A stretch of 64,000 nucleotides of DNA from Cliona cf. orientalis (Eukaryota > Porifera > Demospongiae > Clionaida > Clionaidae), in NCBI GenBank assembly GCA_963930775.1, contig OZ005695.1, positions 3,906,001 to 3,970,000 on the forward strand. Reading direction: 5' to 3'. Made by a program: the position numbers and the translations under genes. The notes under the pieces are model-generated. The model saw only the letters and a program-made list of their open reading frames with translations. It made no database searches and was not told the origin of the DNA. Below, piece by piece: positions 1 through 12,115 of the stretch; the stretch's first letter is position 1; each line of letters begins with the position of its first letter.

Positions 1-319
1 AATACAGAATATCAATACACTCTGAAACATATTATAATATTATAGACTATTATGTATACACATGCGTAATTGATAACGATTGTATAATAATAATATAGTG
101 TACTGTTGCAAGTTGTATAATTATTCAAATGCGAGAACTTTTGCGTGTGAGACTCGTGTGATAACAGTTGATTTGCTTGAAAACGCAACATGCAAGTTTG
201 ACATAACTAAGTTTATAGAAATGCAATGTGTGCAAATTTGTGATCGTGAGCGTACACAAAGTTTTCAGAAAAGAAATGTCATGCGATGTGTATAATTATT
301 TGTAGAAGTGTTCGAATTA

Positions 320-2896
320 TTACAGCAACTGTGCAAGAATCTGTTGAGCAAGGTGTTGGTACCCCACCGTGGGTGAACGTAGGGCATTAGCTAGCAAAGA
401 TAAAGTCGGTCGTGGTTCATCTCCTTTAAGCCAAGTAGAAAGCATGCTGCGAAATCGATCTTTGATGCTGTCGCTATCTCCTTTGATGGTGTCCAATGTC
501 GCTGCGTCTATTTTCAGTTCCAAGCCAATATTATACCATTCTGTCCTCGCCTCCCATGCAGCTCTCTGTATCTTCTGCAAATCGTCGATGCTTACATGTA
601 CCTCCTCACCAAACCAAAGTTTGTGTGTATCTTGAAGATCAATAGCTAATCGACATCGATCGCACTTCATAACGACAGGATTTTCCTCATCACACTTAGC
701 TGGGGCAGAGCAAGAACAACGAAATCCAAAGTATATACCAGCTCCAGGGCCGTAGTTAAGAGTCCTACTGACACTAACCAAGGACTGCTCTAGCTCACGG
801 CGGATCTTGTTGCAAATAGCTTTGGCATTGCTTTGCTGTGTGGATCTAGCATGGTCTGTATCAGCAGAAATGCAGACTTCAAGAAAGGAGATAAAGAAGG
901 TGATTCTGACTGTGTGATGCTCTGGGCCAACATGAAAGCTCACCTGATCACGATATATAGCATCATCCAGAAGCCTCCAGCGAAGGCGGGTACCAGCAGG
1001 GCTCATCAGGTCAGCAATGAGTGCTCCAAACATACCTTTTGGGCAGTAGCCACACTTGAAAAGAATGCACACAGAAGGACTGGCTGGTGCAGATTCCGTA
1101 GCTGAAGGATGTGGACGCCTTTTGAAGATATTGGTGAATTTTCGAATTATCTTGGATGTCTTCTTGCCTTCAAAGGTGGACTCTATTTCAATCTGAGCTG
1201 GAGCATGGGTAAGAACACAAGGCACGATGTAGTGCGAAGGAGTCTTAGACTCTAGCAGCTGGTCTTGCTGCTCTTCGTCCTTGAGCAATGACGCGAAGAT
1301 GCCTAAGAAGAATTACAAGCTGCTTTCTAGACAATGGCTCATTGGAACGACTAGAAATCTCATCGATGATTCTTGCTGGAAATATTCCCTTTTCCCTGAA
1401 TTCCTTTGAAGTGTGTACATCTCGAGTCTCCTGAAATGTGAAAGTGCGACTGATGAGTGCAGTGATCTTATCAAAAATCAACTGTGGGTCGCAGATGACA
1501 ATATCGCTCAGCTCTGGTATTTCACCAAAGTAGCGAATCACACCCAACTTAGTGTGAAGGAACCACAGGGCTTCCTTTAGCTCCTCATCACCATCGATAC
1601 CACAATCCTTAGCCATACTGAGACAGTCGTCATAAGAAATCACAGAGCTCTCTATAAGCCTCAGTGAAAGCAACAGCGCTAGCCAAGGAGCTGGAACAGG
1701 GATAGTGAATGCTGGATCACTTGCAATTTTCTCAACCAGCTGACGAATATTAACTGCATCAGTTTCATCTTTTGATAGATTATTAATCGTCAGTACTGGC
1801 TCATTCTCTGAAGCAAATTGAATGATACCACCATCCTTCTGAACATAATCTGTCAAACCCAAATACTCCTTTAGCTCCCTTTGAATGTTGCATATGTGCT
1901 TGGCATCAGCTTGGTCCTTGTGTGTTCCAACAAGGACTACTTGAGGCTTGATCGGTACTAGCTTACTGTGATTGCGACTGACCTGCACATAGTTACACAT
2001 GGATGCAATGCTGGCTAAAGATTGGAGAATTGATTCCAAGACAGTGAAGCTAGACTCATAGGTAACACTTTTCTTCGATAGAGACTCTACATACTGCACT
2101 CTATACTTCTGATCGAGCCTGTCTGGTAACTTGAATACGATAAAGAAGATGGAAGGGCCCGCAATGATTGCTGGTAGTACTTCTTGAAACTCGGGCTGTC
2201 CACCCACATCAGTGAAGTAGAGATTCAATGCATGCTTGAGAAATTCTTCTGCACTAGCCCACTCTTTACTTTTCAGAGCTTTTTGAAAGACCTCCAGTGG
2301 AACTTGATATCCAGGAATACGGGGTGGAGACTTCTTATGCTTACCAAACTTGAATAATCCCATTCGAGATACAACAGCCATTTTAGGCTCCACTGCAATG
2401 GGCTGACAGTTGGTCTCAGCTGCTGTGGTGCTTGTAGCTTCTGAACTCAGCCCCTCAGATGTAGTGGGAGCCACGTCTGAAGTGCTGGTCGGTGGCATTT
2501 GTGACTCAAGCTGCTCTATCGCTAGTGTCGGTTGAGAAGAGAGAATGGCTTTCAGTATCATTACTGCTTCTTGGCTTAGAGTGATAATCTGCCAATTGAT
2601 CTCTGATCTGGGAGCCTGGGGTGCCTTGGGAGACTGAGGAGCCAAAGCAATGGTGAAGGAAGATTTCTTGATAACAACCTGGAGAACTCGCTCGGCAACA
2701 CCGGTGCTGGGTGTTTCAGAGATGAGGTACTTGTCACCAGCCGAGTGGGGAAGTGGTCTTCCAGTGATGCGAGAGAGAAAGGTTGATTTTCCAACCCGTG
2801 GTGGACCATTCAATAAACAGAGGGCAAAGTTCAGATTCACCTCTCCCTTCTCACTCATTATCCTTTCACAGATTGTGAGGTGACGCATTTCCTCCT
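320..2896 (-). pseudogene. Last exon of Kelch-Roc-COR-Death gene, copy A, frameshifted
   Basis: This is the counterpart of 33225-35812. It begins after a TTTTACAG acceptor at 2897-2898 and reads in frame to a P-loop (GPPRVGKST), a DVGGQPEF switch motif, a THKD guanine-specificity motif and a COR-like/winged-helix region. At about 1282-1283 an 8-bp segment (GTAGATAG on the plus strand, 34191-34198 in copy B) is missing. The frame therefore runs into 13 unrelated codons and a stop at 1245. The rest (320-1288) stays fully open in another frame and still encodes the Cys-rich segment and the Death domain, so the lesion is probably young. If translated, the product would be about 933 residues, a Kelch-GTPase-COR protein without Death domain. 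An assembly error or unusual splicing could also explain it. Confidence 0.85.
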
Positions 2897-4102
2897 CTGT
2901 AAAAGTTTCATAGTGCTATAATTTCCTACCAAATCATAAGCCTTTCTCCTGAGTCTGTCAGGAGTAGATTACATAGGAGTGTTAAACTACTGTACAAATG
3001 CTGCAACTAATAGCGTTCCATAGGAAAATGTAAATATAATGGCAATTGTCCTTGAACCCAGGCTCACTTTAGGGGGGAGCCTGGTAGTTACACACTCTCT
3101 TCACATGTGCCAAAATTCCCAGAAATCCCGGTGTTTCATTTTTTGTCTGTTTATTAGTCCGTAATGTGAACTTTGTCCCCAGAAATATGCTTAAAATCGA
3201 CAATGTTGGCTGTGGTTTGGGCTAAGGATGCTTGTTGCAACAAATCTAGCTTTCATAAGCGAGCAATATTGACTGAGAAACAATAGAGAAGCTATGAGAA
3301 GTTCTACTACTTTTATTGAACGCTTTTGGTGAATAATTGGGACTGTCATACAAGCAGTTGTTCAATGGAAACGAAGGGACTTCATCAGATCTCTGAAGCT
3401 CAAGGTTTGATAAGCTAGGATTCGATATTTCTAAAGCCTTCTGTACTGCAGATTGTATACGCTTTCATCTCATTTTTAAGCTTTACTGATTTCGGATGCT
3501 TAGTATACCTTATCCATATGTGCGTGGTAGCGATAGTATCCAGCGAATTATAGTAGAAATCTTTGCGCATGCGCAGGTAGTGTGCACCAGGCTCTCTTTC
3601 CCCTCTGGGATCAAGGCTTAATGGCAATCAGTCCTGTAGCTGAGTTAGGTGTAATGCCAGATAAACACAGTCAGGCCACAGCTGCAGCTACATAGACATA
3701 GAGAGAGAGAGTGCTGCACAGCAAGCTTAGGAATCAGTCATTTTACACTACTACACCACTGGGTAGGGTAGGACTTAACATGACCACTATTCACTATGCT
3801 GGTGTTCGTAACATCCATTCTACCGAATGCATTTACAAGCAGTTCAACACTCCCATATCTCATGTACAGTTCACTCAGAGGTTACTCAAAGTCACTTGCG
3901 TTAACGAAGTGGTCCCTTAACCCTATGATCATTCTTTTCATGTTGAAAATAATGCACGATGTTGTTTAGCTAGCTGCCATGGTTTTTATGGTACCCATGA
4001 GATCTCTTTGAAGGCTGATAAATGCCTTATGTATAAACATTGTACATGTACATTTACCAGAGAGAATAGAATTAACATGGTGCTGGGCACCTAACTGCTA
4101 TA

Positions 4103-4328
4103 CAGTGGAACCCCACTTAACGGACACCCCTCAACGGCAGGTACCTGCGATATAACGGACAATTCTAAATGTCCGGATTGTATTTCCATAGAGTCTGACT
4201 TCAATATATTCAACCCCCTCAACAGCAGACACCCCGCTATTCCATATAATGGACACTTACTTTGGTCCCGTTCGAGCCTGCGCAATAGTGAACAACCTTG
4301 CATATAACGGACACAATACCTTCAATAT
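4103..4328. repeat. MITE remnant with CAGTGGAACCCC terminus
   Basis: It begins CAGTGGAACCCCACTTAACG and contains several near-repeats of AACGGACA. The terminus resembles those of pogo/Tc1-type MITEs (family knowledge). A counterpart lies at 37013-37254 in copy B, so it predates the duplication. Confidence 0.5.
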
Positions 4329-4406
4329 TATTGCAAATAACATTATAGTAAAATAAGTGGTGTATGGGGCAGTCCTTTTAGTGCACTGAGTTGTGAGAAT
4401 GAAGTA

Positions 4407-4450
4407 CAGTGGAACCCCTCTAAAGCGGACACCACTGGGACCAAAGATGA
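4407..4450. repeat. Second CAGTGGAACCCC terminus
   Basis: CAGTGGAACCCCTCTAAAGC followed by GGACACCACTGGGACCAAAG; a divergent counterpart is at 37265. Probably the end of a second, degraded element of the same type. Confidence 0.35.
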
Positions 4451-5450
4451 TAAAGCATCACTGTGGACGACGAAAAAGACAGTATTGATGAGAGATCTAG
4501 CTTCTAAGCAAGAATTTGAGACATATTTAGGCATTACTGTAGCTACTGGTTGCTGAAACTGATCGTTTTTAATAGTGATTGTCATGCTATAAGCGCTGAT
4601 TGCAGGGTAATTGAGGCGAGCATGCCCATGCGGTAATAAACTCGGGGTGCGGTGGATGGTTGATATATTTCTGTGTACATTCAAATCTGCCCACTGCATG
4701 AGGCTCGCTCCGCTGGGCATTCAACTTTCTAGGCGCCGTGTAGGTTCTTGATTTTTTCTTAATAATTACCATGTCCATAACCATGCATACAGTTAAACTG
4801 CAAGCTTCTGAACTCGATCATTCATTGTAAACATCTATATATTACGTACTGCGCATGCTGACTCTGTATACATTACTATGATATTTGGCATGCAAACACT
4901 TCATACACATGGGATTCTTGAATTAATGAGCTCATTAAGAAGCAAGCCTTATATTATGACATAATGCTGTAAGATCACCTAGAACATGACAAATAAGGTG
5001 AGAGAGAGCACTGCTAATTCAATTGTAACGCCTAATTAGTTTTGATAATTGTTTGTGGTGATTCTAGTAGTACTAAATTTGTACATCATTTGATTGTTAC
5101 TATGATGAAAGTCTCGTATCTTGTTCAGATATACCAGCATTGGCAGTAGAAATTGACTGAATTTCATGCTCAACTATATCAGATTCTAAGACTATTGCAC
5201 CGAGAATATCTGTACACTAGCTGAAATAATATGCACGTTTCCTCCTTCCCACAGTAATGACTATGCCCCCCAACTGGGTTAGGGTTAAGGTTAGGGGTTG
5301 GGGGTCTGGGACATCCTAGGACAGTCGTTGGCAATCCTAGATAACCCTCCCCAACTGTAGTATTCAGTCAGTATTCTAGACGCTGGCATGCACTCTCTAC
5401 GAATAAGACTCTGAGCAGATTAGTAAGGGTAGTTTAGTTACCGTAATTAT

Positions 5451-5610
5451 ACAAATAAAATGCAAGATCTAATTAGCGCAAGAAAATTCGCGTTCTAGGA
5501 CTTCTCATAATACATCTTAATGTAGAGTGTGATGACCTTTACCAGAAAATCGTGCTAAAATTAAAATCATAAATATTTTTTTTAGCTTGCATTGTAGTAG
5601 CATAAACACG
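5451..5610. repeat. Dispersed ~150-bp repeat
   Basis: One of five copies in the window (also 11615-11757, 16681-16788, 37692-37792, 51291-51402). Shared words are AAATGCAAGATCTAATTAG near the left, AAAATCGTGC in the middle and TTTTTTAGCTTGCATTC plus AATAAACA at the right. No coding content; a short interspersed element or MITE. Confidence 0.55.
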
Positions 5611-5708
5611 GTCAGGCTCACCCCAATAATTTGTAACATTATACTGTTCTGAAGAGGTGACAGTTATAAAGATAGTTAAGGGATACAGAAAACGTGCCCA
5701 TTACAGGT

Positions 5709-5911
5709 TACCGTAGGTCGGGTTTTAATTGCGAGTATCTATTAATTACGAATTGCGAGTTTTTCTATGTTTCGCAATTAATAGATTCACAAACATAAAT
5801 ATGCACGTATACTACAGTACGGTACGGGGTTGTCCATCGCAATTATTGGATTCGCAATTTGGCCTGACTTGACTAGAACGCAATTATGCAATTAAAATCC
5901 GTCCTACGGTA
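5709..5911. mobile_element. MITE with TACCGTAGGTCGGG inverted termini
   Basis: The left end TACCGTAGGTCGGGTTTTAA and right end ATTAAAATCCGTCCTACGGTA are inverted repeats. The inverted paralogous segment of copy B (37793-38022) reads CATTACAGGTTATAGC without the element, so the insertion site is reconstructed with a TA duplication. A second member of the same family is at 17527-17738. Confidence 0.75.
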
Positions 5912-6046
5912 TATCAAAACATTAAATTTATTAGCCTGAGTATTATAGCTGTGTGGATGAACAAAATTGTATGCGTCATATTATTATGATTTATCTAGTG
6001 TGTGCTGGGACACCACTCTCTCACAACATGAGTCCAATACCATCCC

Positions 6047-6372
6047 CCTCCCTTTGCGCATAAGCCCCCTGCACTTTTAGCTCAAGTTCCTGCATAGGTA
6101 GTTTTGTCTCGCATATAAGCCCCCCCCCCCTCTTCCTGACTCAGTAAAATTTAGAAATTAAAATCCATAAGCTAAATATAAACTAGCCATTTGTGTCATT
6201 TTTTGCCTAATTTTTTCTCGAACTTTGACGATCAAACAGCCATAGAGATCGTGCGGCCTCGTGGCATTCGACAGTTGGTACTGGTTGTCACATGGAAATG
6301 TAAACAACCCTACATATAAGCACCCTCCCCGGTTTTGCCCAATGCTAGCATGTACAAGGGGGAGGGACGTAA
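6047..6372. repeat. ~330-bp dispersed repeat, first copy
   Basis: Shares long words with 7079-7361 plus 8854-8930 and with 39286-39600: GCATAAGCCCC, TTGTGTCATTTTTTGCC, CAGTTGGTACT, AATGTAAACAACCCT, TTTTGCCCAATGCTAGCATG. It starts near a C-rich run. No coding frame. Confidence 0.6.
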
Positions 6373-7078
6373 TGGTGGGATTCTACAGTAGTTGCAAGTC
6401 CCACACTAATCAGTATGTACATTGTATGTATGTATGTATGTATGTAGCAATACATCGTCCATGTTCTCTCTAGCTCTTAGCGCATGCACATAATTATTGC
6501 AGTAAAAATCGTCAACGTTGGCTGCGTGAGCTCGAGCACACCAAAAGATGCAGCTCGCATCCAGCTTGAGTAGACGGCTAGAAACAAGAAAAGGTACAAG
6601 TATCTACAGCAAACTTGAAGGCTAGACCTATAGTCTGGGTGCAATTAAGGACTACATTATGATCTGATTTCAGTAGCTAGTAGCTAGCTGTATAATTCTG
6701 TAGCCACATAATAGTCAGAGTGGCCTCAGTAGCAAAGCTCCCAATGCACTGGGGATGAATCATGCATGGTACACAACAGTTACTGTTGTTTGCACTCCTC
6801 ATCCCTTGATTTTATGGTGATAATAGACCGAATCAGCTGAGCGACAGATAGCTGCTTATACACGCACTATGGATCAAAGATAGTCTGGCGTAGCGAGGTT
6901 GGCTATGCCCGACTAAGTAGAGGGGGTAGTCTCGTGCAGTGTGACTAGTGAGACTAGCAGAGGGGTATCCCAATCCTTCCCCTCTACTAAGTCATTCTAT
7001 GCTGTGAGCGAAGGCTCGCCCCCTCGATGAGTTACATCACCCTAGTATGGATCAAGTATAATATCGTAAAATCCCGCA

Positions 7079-7361
7079 ATTATCCCCCCCCCCCCACCTT
7101 CGTGCATAAGCCCCTGCATTTTTAGCTCAACTTCCTGCATACGTAGTTTTGTCCCGCGTATGAGCCCACCCCCTCTTCCTGACTCAGTAAAAGATTTAAT
7201 TTAGAAATTAGAATCCATAAGCTAAATGTAAAGTGGCCAATTGTGTCCTTTTTTGCCATACTTTTTTTCTCGAGCGTTGACAATCAAACAGCGCGCAGCC
7301 TCATGGCATTCGACAGTTGGTACTAGTCGTCACACGGGAATGTAAACAACCCTGCATATAA
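7079..7361. repeat. ~330-bp dispersed repeat, second copy, left part
   Basis: Same family as 6047-6372. It is split by the 1.5-kb element at 7362-8853 and resumes at 8854. The copy B equivalent (38605-38661 plus 39286-39600) lacks that element but carries a different one. Confidence 0.65.
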
Positions 7362-8853
7362 CAGTCGTTAGGCCAGCGGTCCACAGAGGAACTCTTCTAC
7401 TTTCTGCTCGTTCAAGTCCTATAACCCGGAGACATTCATGAGCTCCGCGGCGACCGCTTTTATGCATGCTACTCTCAAGCGTTCACAAAAAGTGCCTCGC
7501 GCAAAAAGTGGCACGTTTTGGTTCCCCAGGATGGATTCCCATGATTCAAGCATCATTAAATAGCTCTTGTACTGCTCTACAATATAAGACTGGAACGAAG
7601 TTTTTCCATCGAGCGGTTCCAAAGTTACACGCTGTTACAAATAGTATAAAATTTGTTATTTTATCATAGAAACATTGAATAAAATACGTATAAATCAATG
7701 ACAGAACTTTCTACGGGGTAGAAAGATATTATGCAGCCATCAAAGGCCTTCTTGAAGGTTTGGAGAAGGTGGTTAAAGCTTTCACAACCAGTCTCCTATG
7801 CCATCACGACACACTGACAGCTACAATTGACAGAGTAAGTGCTCAAGCAGCCACAGGGATGGTGCGAGGACCTAGAGTGAGTAGCTTAGCACCTCAGAAG
7901 ATAGCTTCAAAACAAAAGCTATACCTGAGGCCTAGGCAGTACCTTTTCTTTGGCGGTGGAACTCCATTGCTCCCCCTCTCACCATCTCATACTCATCAAT
8001 AGCTGACCATCACCTAAGAGATTGTGCACGTGTATACACAAGGGGTATAGGGGTGTGTGTAAGAAGGGGTGAGAGATAGAGAGAGACAGGTGGTACCTGG
8101 GAAAATTGCTATCTTATTTAACCTCCATGGATGTGAACTTGTGCTTTTCAGCTTCATTGTCAGCTGATTTACATAAATTATGGCATAGATATCTACTCTC
8201 TTGCCATTTCAGCTGGTAAGGCTCACCCTCATCCCTGGAGTTATTAAATTATTTGCTTGAAGATAGAAAGAAACTAACCATTTGAATGATGATGTCTACT
8301 CCCTAGAAACTTGGAGCTTCATATTGAGCACTCCCCTCCTTGGCATTTACTGGACAAATCATCAGACACTCATCAAAACTTCGAGAAGACATAGAGAATA
8401 CCACGCGGTTGTACTGAAATTTTCCAATTTTTTGATGCCGTGTAACTCTGGAACCGCTCGATGGAAAAACTTCGTTCCAGTCTTATATTATAGAGCAGTA
8501 CAAGAGCTATTGAATGATGCTTGAATCATGGGAATCCATCCAGGGGAACCAAAACGTGCCACTTTTTGCGCAAGGCACTTTTTGTGAACGCTTGAGAGTA
8601 GCATGCATAAAAGCGGTCGCCGCGGAGCTCATGAATGTCTCCGGGTTATAGGACTTGAACGAGCAGAAAGTAGAAGAGTTCCTCTGTGTTCTGGTCTTTG
8701 TTTGGAGTCCTAGAAGTGAAAGATGGCCTAGATAGGACAGGTAAGAAAAATAGATAAAAAACGGCAAAAATTGCATGGACTGGAATGTGCCACCGGATGC
8801 ACTTCCTGGATCTGCAACGTTTGTACTATTTTGGACCGCTGGCCTAACGACTG
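7362..8853. mobile_element. Non-autonomous transposon with long terminal inverted repeats, 4-bp target duplication
   Basis: The left arm (7362-7631) and right arm (8436-8853) are inverted repeats starting CAGTCGTTAGGCCAGCGGTCC. Near the tip the right arm carries about 150 extra bases absent from the left arm. ATAA flanks both ends (7358-7361 and 8854-8857). Uninterrupted paralogous sites at 6311-6330 and about 39516-39535 read CATATAAGCAC, which reconstructs the empty target exactly. The interior (7640-8430) has one 80-codon frame that I do not recognise, so no transposase is evident. A 4-bp duplication fits several DNA-transposon groups; the superfamily is not assigned. Confidence 0.85.
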
Positions 8854-9547
8854 ATAAGCACCCTCCCTGGTTTTGCCCACTGCTAGCATGCACAAGGGGG
8901 GGGGGGAGAACGTAATGGTGGGATTCTATGGTAGTTGCGAAATTGCTATGTTTGGATACCACAGGCAGTCTGGTAGAAGTGTCGCAGGTCATCAGGCAAA
9001 TGTATGTACATGTATAGGAAGAAATTTTATTCTGGCTTTCTTTGCTGAGTTTTAGGGCCCTCTTTTTATAGCAGGGCTACAGCAAACAGTGCAAGGGCTG
9101 GGGCAGATATAAACTAGAGAGGAAATGAAGATAAAAATTAAGTTACTGTTACAGTATAAGCATGAATTATTGTTTACATAAACGACGGTGCATTATACAT
9201 GTACATCTCTTGACAGTTGGTCTCCTAAAATTAATGCATATGCATGACTCCATGGTGCGTTTCTTGTGGCTACTGTGTTGCAGTAATTGTTAGCTCTTAG
9301 CGTCATCAGCGTTTTTGATACTATTTTAGGAAACGCCACCCAACCCTTTTGTTTAATAGCAGTCAAAAATGCTGACTATCACACACAATGCTGGATGCTC
9401 ACAAGTGCTTTGGCTTCCCACAGAAAGGTCAAAAGATATGGTGGTTGACAACAAATACTGTGATCTGATTGGTTAAACTGAAGTATCTATCCTTCATAGA
9501 AAATTATGTAAGCTCTGTAGAAAATCATATAGATTTTCTTGCCTATG

Positions 9548-9683
9548 GTTAGACACTGTTTAGTCGGTTTCTATGTGATTTAGAAGACCTCAGGGCTCAG
9601 TAGAACCCTCGCTTCGCTTGGGAATCTACATAGAGCCCTTCGGTCTTCTAAATCATGTAGAAACCTCCTAAACAGTGTCTAAC
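9548..9683. repeat. Palindromic hairpin element
   Basis: GTTAGACACTGTTTAG at the left pairs with CTAAACAGTGTCTAAC at the right, and TGATTTAGAAGACC with GGTCTTCTAAATCA inside. The region of copy B around 40130 reads from GGTGGTTGACATG straight to TTTAGTGGTTGCAC, so this and flanking DNA (about 9440-9690) is missing there. Confidence 0.7.
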
Positions 9684-10595
9684 TATTATTTAGTGGTTGC
9701 ACTGGTGTACACAGTACATTATAATGCATGGGCCATTGTACACACACACCTACACTGTTAGCTGATTCCAAGTACACATTGTTGTACTTAAGATCAAGAT
9801 GGTAACAATAAAATCATCTCTCCACGTGGGCACTATTACCATCATGTAGTCTGTTAATAACACTAGGCTTGAGTTTAACCCTACACGAAACATGAACTGA
9901 CAATTTTCTAGAATCTCGGAAGCTAATGCTGACATAAATCACTAGAGATAACCAATCTTAGACTATCAATGCCTTTCTGGAGAAGGCTATTTGAACACCA
10001 CAAGTCTATAGACATGTGTATACCAAGCTTTGATCATTTACGTTCTATGCCATGGGCACTCCGCTAGTAAGTACACGTAGTTCATTACTCACATCTATAG
10101 CAAGCTTTTTACATAATATAAAGTGTAGAGCAACATTTGTGACGTATTCAAAGCTACCTTGAATTTTACAGTACATAGCCAACATTATTAGAGGATAGAC
10201 AAGTACTTCGGGAACGATAGACTATTGATTGAAAACAAACCATAACAGCACTTTCTTTGCTGAGTCATGGCCACAACCGATCTGAGGGCATTTTCTGTGC
10301 TATTGGCTTCAATGTACATGGACAAACATGTGCAATTCAATGTGGTGAGCAGAGTGGACCTTTTGAATGGCTAGCTTCAAACTAAGGCTCCTTTATTAGT
10401 AGAAAGATACCTAATTAATGGCAATGACAGGGATGAGGGGAGCATTTTATCACATCCCCAGCAGCAACTCAAAATGATGCGTATAAACACAATATTCACA
10501 TGCTAGCCTCGTACCCAGGCTCTCCCCATCCTCTTTATTCATATATTATGAGATTTGTTCAGCAGATCTGATTCAGCGCACTAACACAATAGGCT

Positions 10596-10992
10596 CCATT
10601 GATCAACCCATCTGTAGAACACTCCAATAAGCCCACTAGCACGCTTATCAAAGCTTCTAGTTATTTTGGACTCTCATATGTGGATATGATGGTCACTGAA
10701 CATGTCATCAGTGTCTGCATGTGATCAAAGCCTCTCAGGCTCTCTCCTTCCCTTGACATGAACAATAATTTTGCGTAAATAAAAGCACGCATACACAATA
10801 AAGAGGGGGAAAGAGCCTGGGTATATGCCACGTTTACCATTTTCCTGGGAGGCTATGATCACGTGCAGACACTGATGATACGTTCAGTGGCCATTGTGTC
10901 CACGTATTAGATTCCAAAACAATGAGAAAGAAAGCCTTGATAAGCATGCTAGTAGGCTTATTGGAGTGCTCTACAGATGGCTTGATCAATGG
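10596..10992. repeat. Inverted-repeat block (foldback/MITE-like)
   Basis: CCATTGATCAACCCATCTGTAG with ACACTCCAATAAGCC at the left is inverted at 10955-10992. The arms are about 120 bp; the centre has no coding frame. I do not see the block in copy B around 40600-41000, which is also rearranged there. Confidence 0.6.
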
Positions 10993-11425
10993 ACAAGACT
11001 ACCAGCCAATGTTTGACGCCTCGCGCTCTTGAATCTCAGACAGTGACAGTGAGTTGGCTGCCATGATTCAATCATGATCATTCTCATTATCAAATCATGT
11101 GTATAAAATTTGATGCCACATTTACCATTCTATGGCATTCAGCTACATGTACTTGGGGGTGTGGTACCATAGAGTCCAGGGCAAGTGCCCATGGGTGCTG
11201 AAACACTTGCGATTTGACCTGCATGGGTTGTTTACTTGGGATATACATTGCATAGGTTTGTACAGAAGCTGCTACATTGACCTCTTGACATGCAGAATAC
11301 ATGAGCACTTACCAGGGAATAGGTGCTTGCCCGGGGCACTATGGTAATAATAAATTTGCCACACCTACACCCTTGTTTCAAAGTTTTGTTACTGTTAGTC
11401 TAGAAGCTATCATGCCTTAGCCTAC

Positions 11426-11521
11426 CCATTGTGAGTTTGATGTGAGTTGGTAGCCTGTCCTCCTCTCCAAGTTGACTGACGTCTGTTACTATCCACTCAG
11501 CTGGGTGACCACCACTGCAAG
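11426..11521 (-). CDS. Kelch-type gene, copy A, exon 5
   Basis: Encodes 32 codons including GGHPAEWIVTDVSQLGEEDR. Acceptor TTTCAG ends at 11522; donor GTAGGC occupies 11420-11425. The incoming codon is completed by T from exon 4 and the outgoing G (phase 1) combines with AG at 2896-2895 to give Glu, so the reading frame passes directly into the GTPase exon. The copy B equivalent is 41175-41270, same length. It would be the last Kelch-side segment before the GTPase. Confidence 0.8.
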
Positions 11522-11949
11522 CTGAAACATGTAAAATTATAGCAAATCCAATTTCACAGCAATCACGTAGTAACATGAACCTCAATTTGTTTGGGTTTCC
11601 TAACGACTGTGTTTATACAAATAAAATGCAAGATTTAATTAGCACAAGAAATTCATGTTCTAGGACTTTTATTTATGTAGAGTACAACTAAATTTTCTAG
11701 AAAATCGTGCAAAAATTATTTATTTTTTAGCTTGCGTTCTATTAGAATAAATACGGCACATGTATACAGGATCCAGACACTGTACCAACAATTACACTTG
11801 ATCTTTCTTCCCAAAACAGGGAGGTGATTATGTCTAGCGAGCTAAATCCTCTTTTCCTAACTAACTAACTACACATACTCTGTGAGGGAGGGTTTAACTT
11901 GCTAGCCTGCAATGGGAGCTTATACAATGTCATGTTATTTTGCACTTAC
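11522..11949 (-). other. Intron 4 of copy A gene
   Basis: Short intron (GTAAGT donor at 11944-11949, TTTCAG acceptor). It holds the dispersed repeat at 11615-11757; nothing else is recognisable. The copy B intron is 3.2 kb because of inserted elements. Confidence 0.75.
11615..11757. repeat. Dispersed ~150-bp repeat
   Basis: Same family as 5451-5610: AAAATGCAAGATTTAATTAG at the left, TTTTTTAGCTTGCGTTCTAT at the right. Confidence 0.5.
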
Positions 11950-12115
11950 ATAACTCCACCATAGTTGTCTGTGCAATAGGAACTGCCTTGTTAACATCAC
12001 CATCCTCAGGTCTAGCATCAAGTCCTCCAAAGCAGATGATTCTAATCTTGGGAGATGAGTGAATGACGACTGAAGTGTGGAACACATGACCCTTTAGAGT
12101 CTCAGGCAGTATTAT
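11950..12115 (-). CDS. Kelch-type gene, copy A, exon 4
   Basis: Encodes 55 codons plus one base, starting IILPETLKG and containing a Kelch-like strand pair with a double glycine (RIICFGGLDARPEDGD). Acceptor TATTACAG ends at 12116 and donor GTAAGT lies at 11944-11949. Exon length (166 bp) is identical to copy B (44431-44596). It supplies one blade of the predicted propeller. Confidence 0.85.

Larger units (their letters stand above)
2897..11425 (-). other. Intron 5 of copy A gene (8.5 kb), repeat-filled
   Basis: It is bounded by GTAGGC at 11420-11425 (donor) and TTTTACAG at 2897 (acceptor), both phase 1, and by the same sites in copy B, where the intron is only 5.4 kb. The extra length comes largely from the 1.5-kb element at 7362-8853, the hairpin element at 9548-9683, the inverted-repeat block at 10596-10992 and a duplicated repeat at 6047-6372. 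I see no convincing coding exon inside. Stretches 2900-4100 and 4500-5450 are AT-rich and mostly shared with copy B, with nothing else recognisable. Confidence 0.65.

Noticed and set aside
833..1105. Plus-strand 90-codon frame, repeated at 33741-34013
   Set aside because: It is the exact antisense of the conserved long exon in both copies; conservation follows from the minus-strand gene.
7760..8002. 80-codon frame inside the 1.5-kb element
   Set aside because: No recognised motif and no splice or start context; too weak to call a transposase.
11132..11347. Overlapping 71-72-codon frames on both strands
   Set aside because: Within intron 5 of copy A, not preserved in copy B, no splice sites in frame with the gene.
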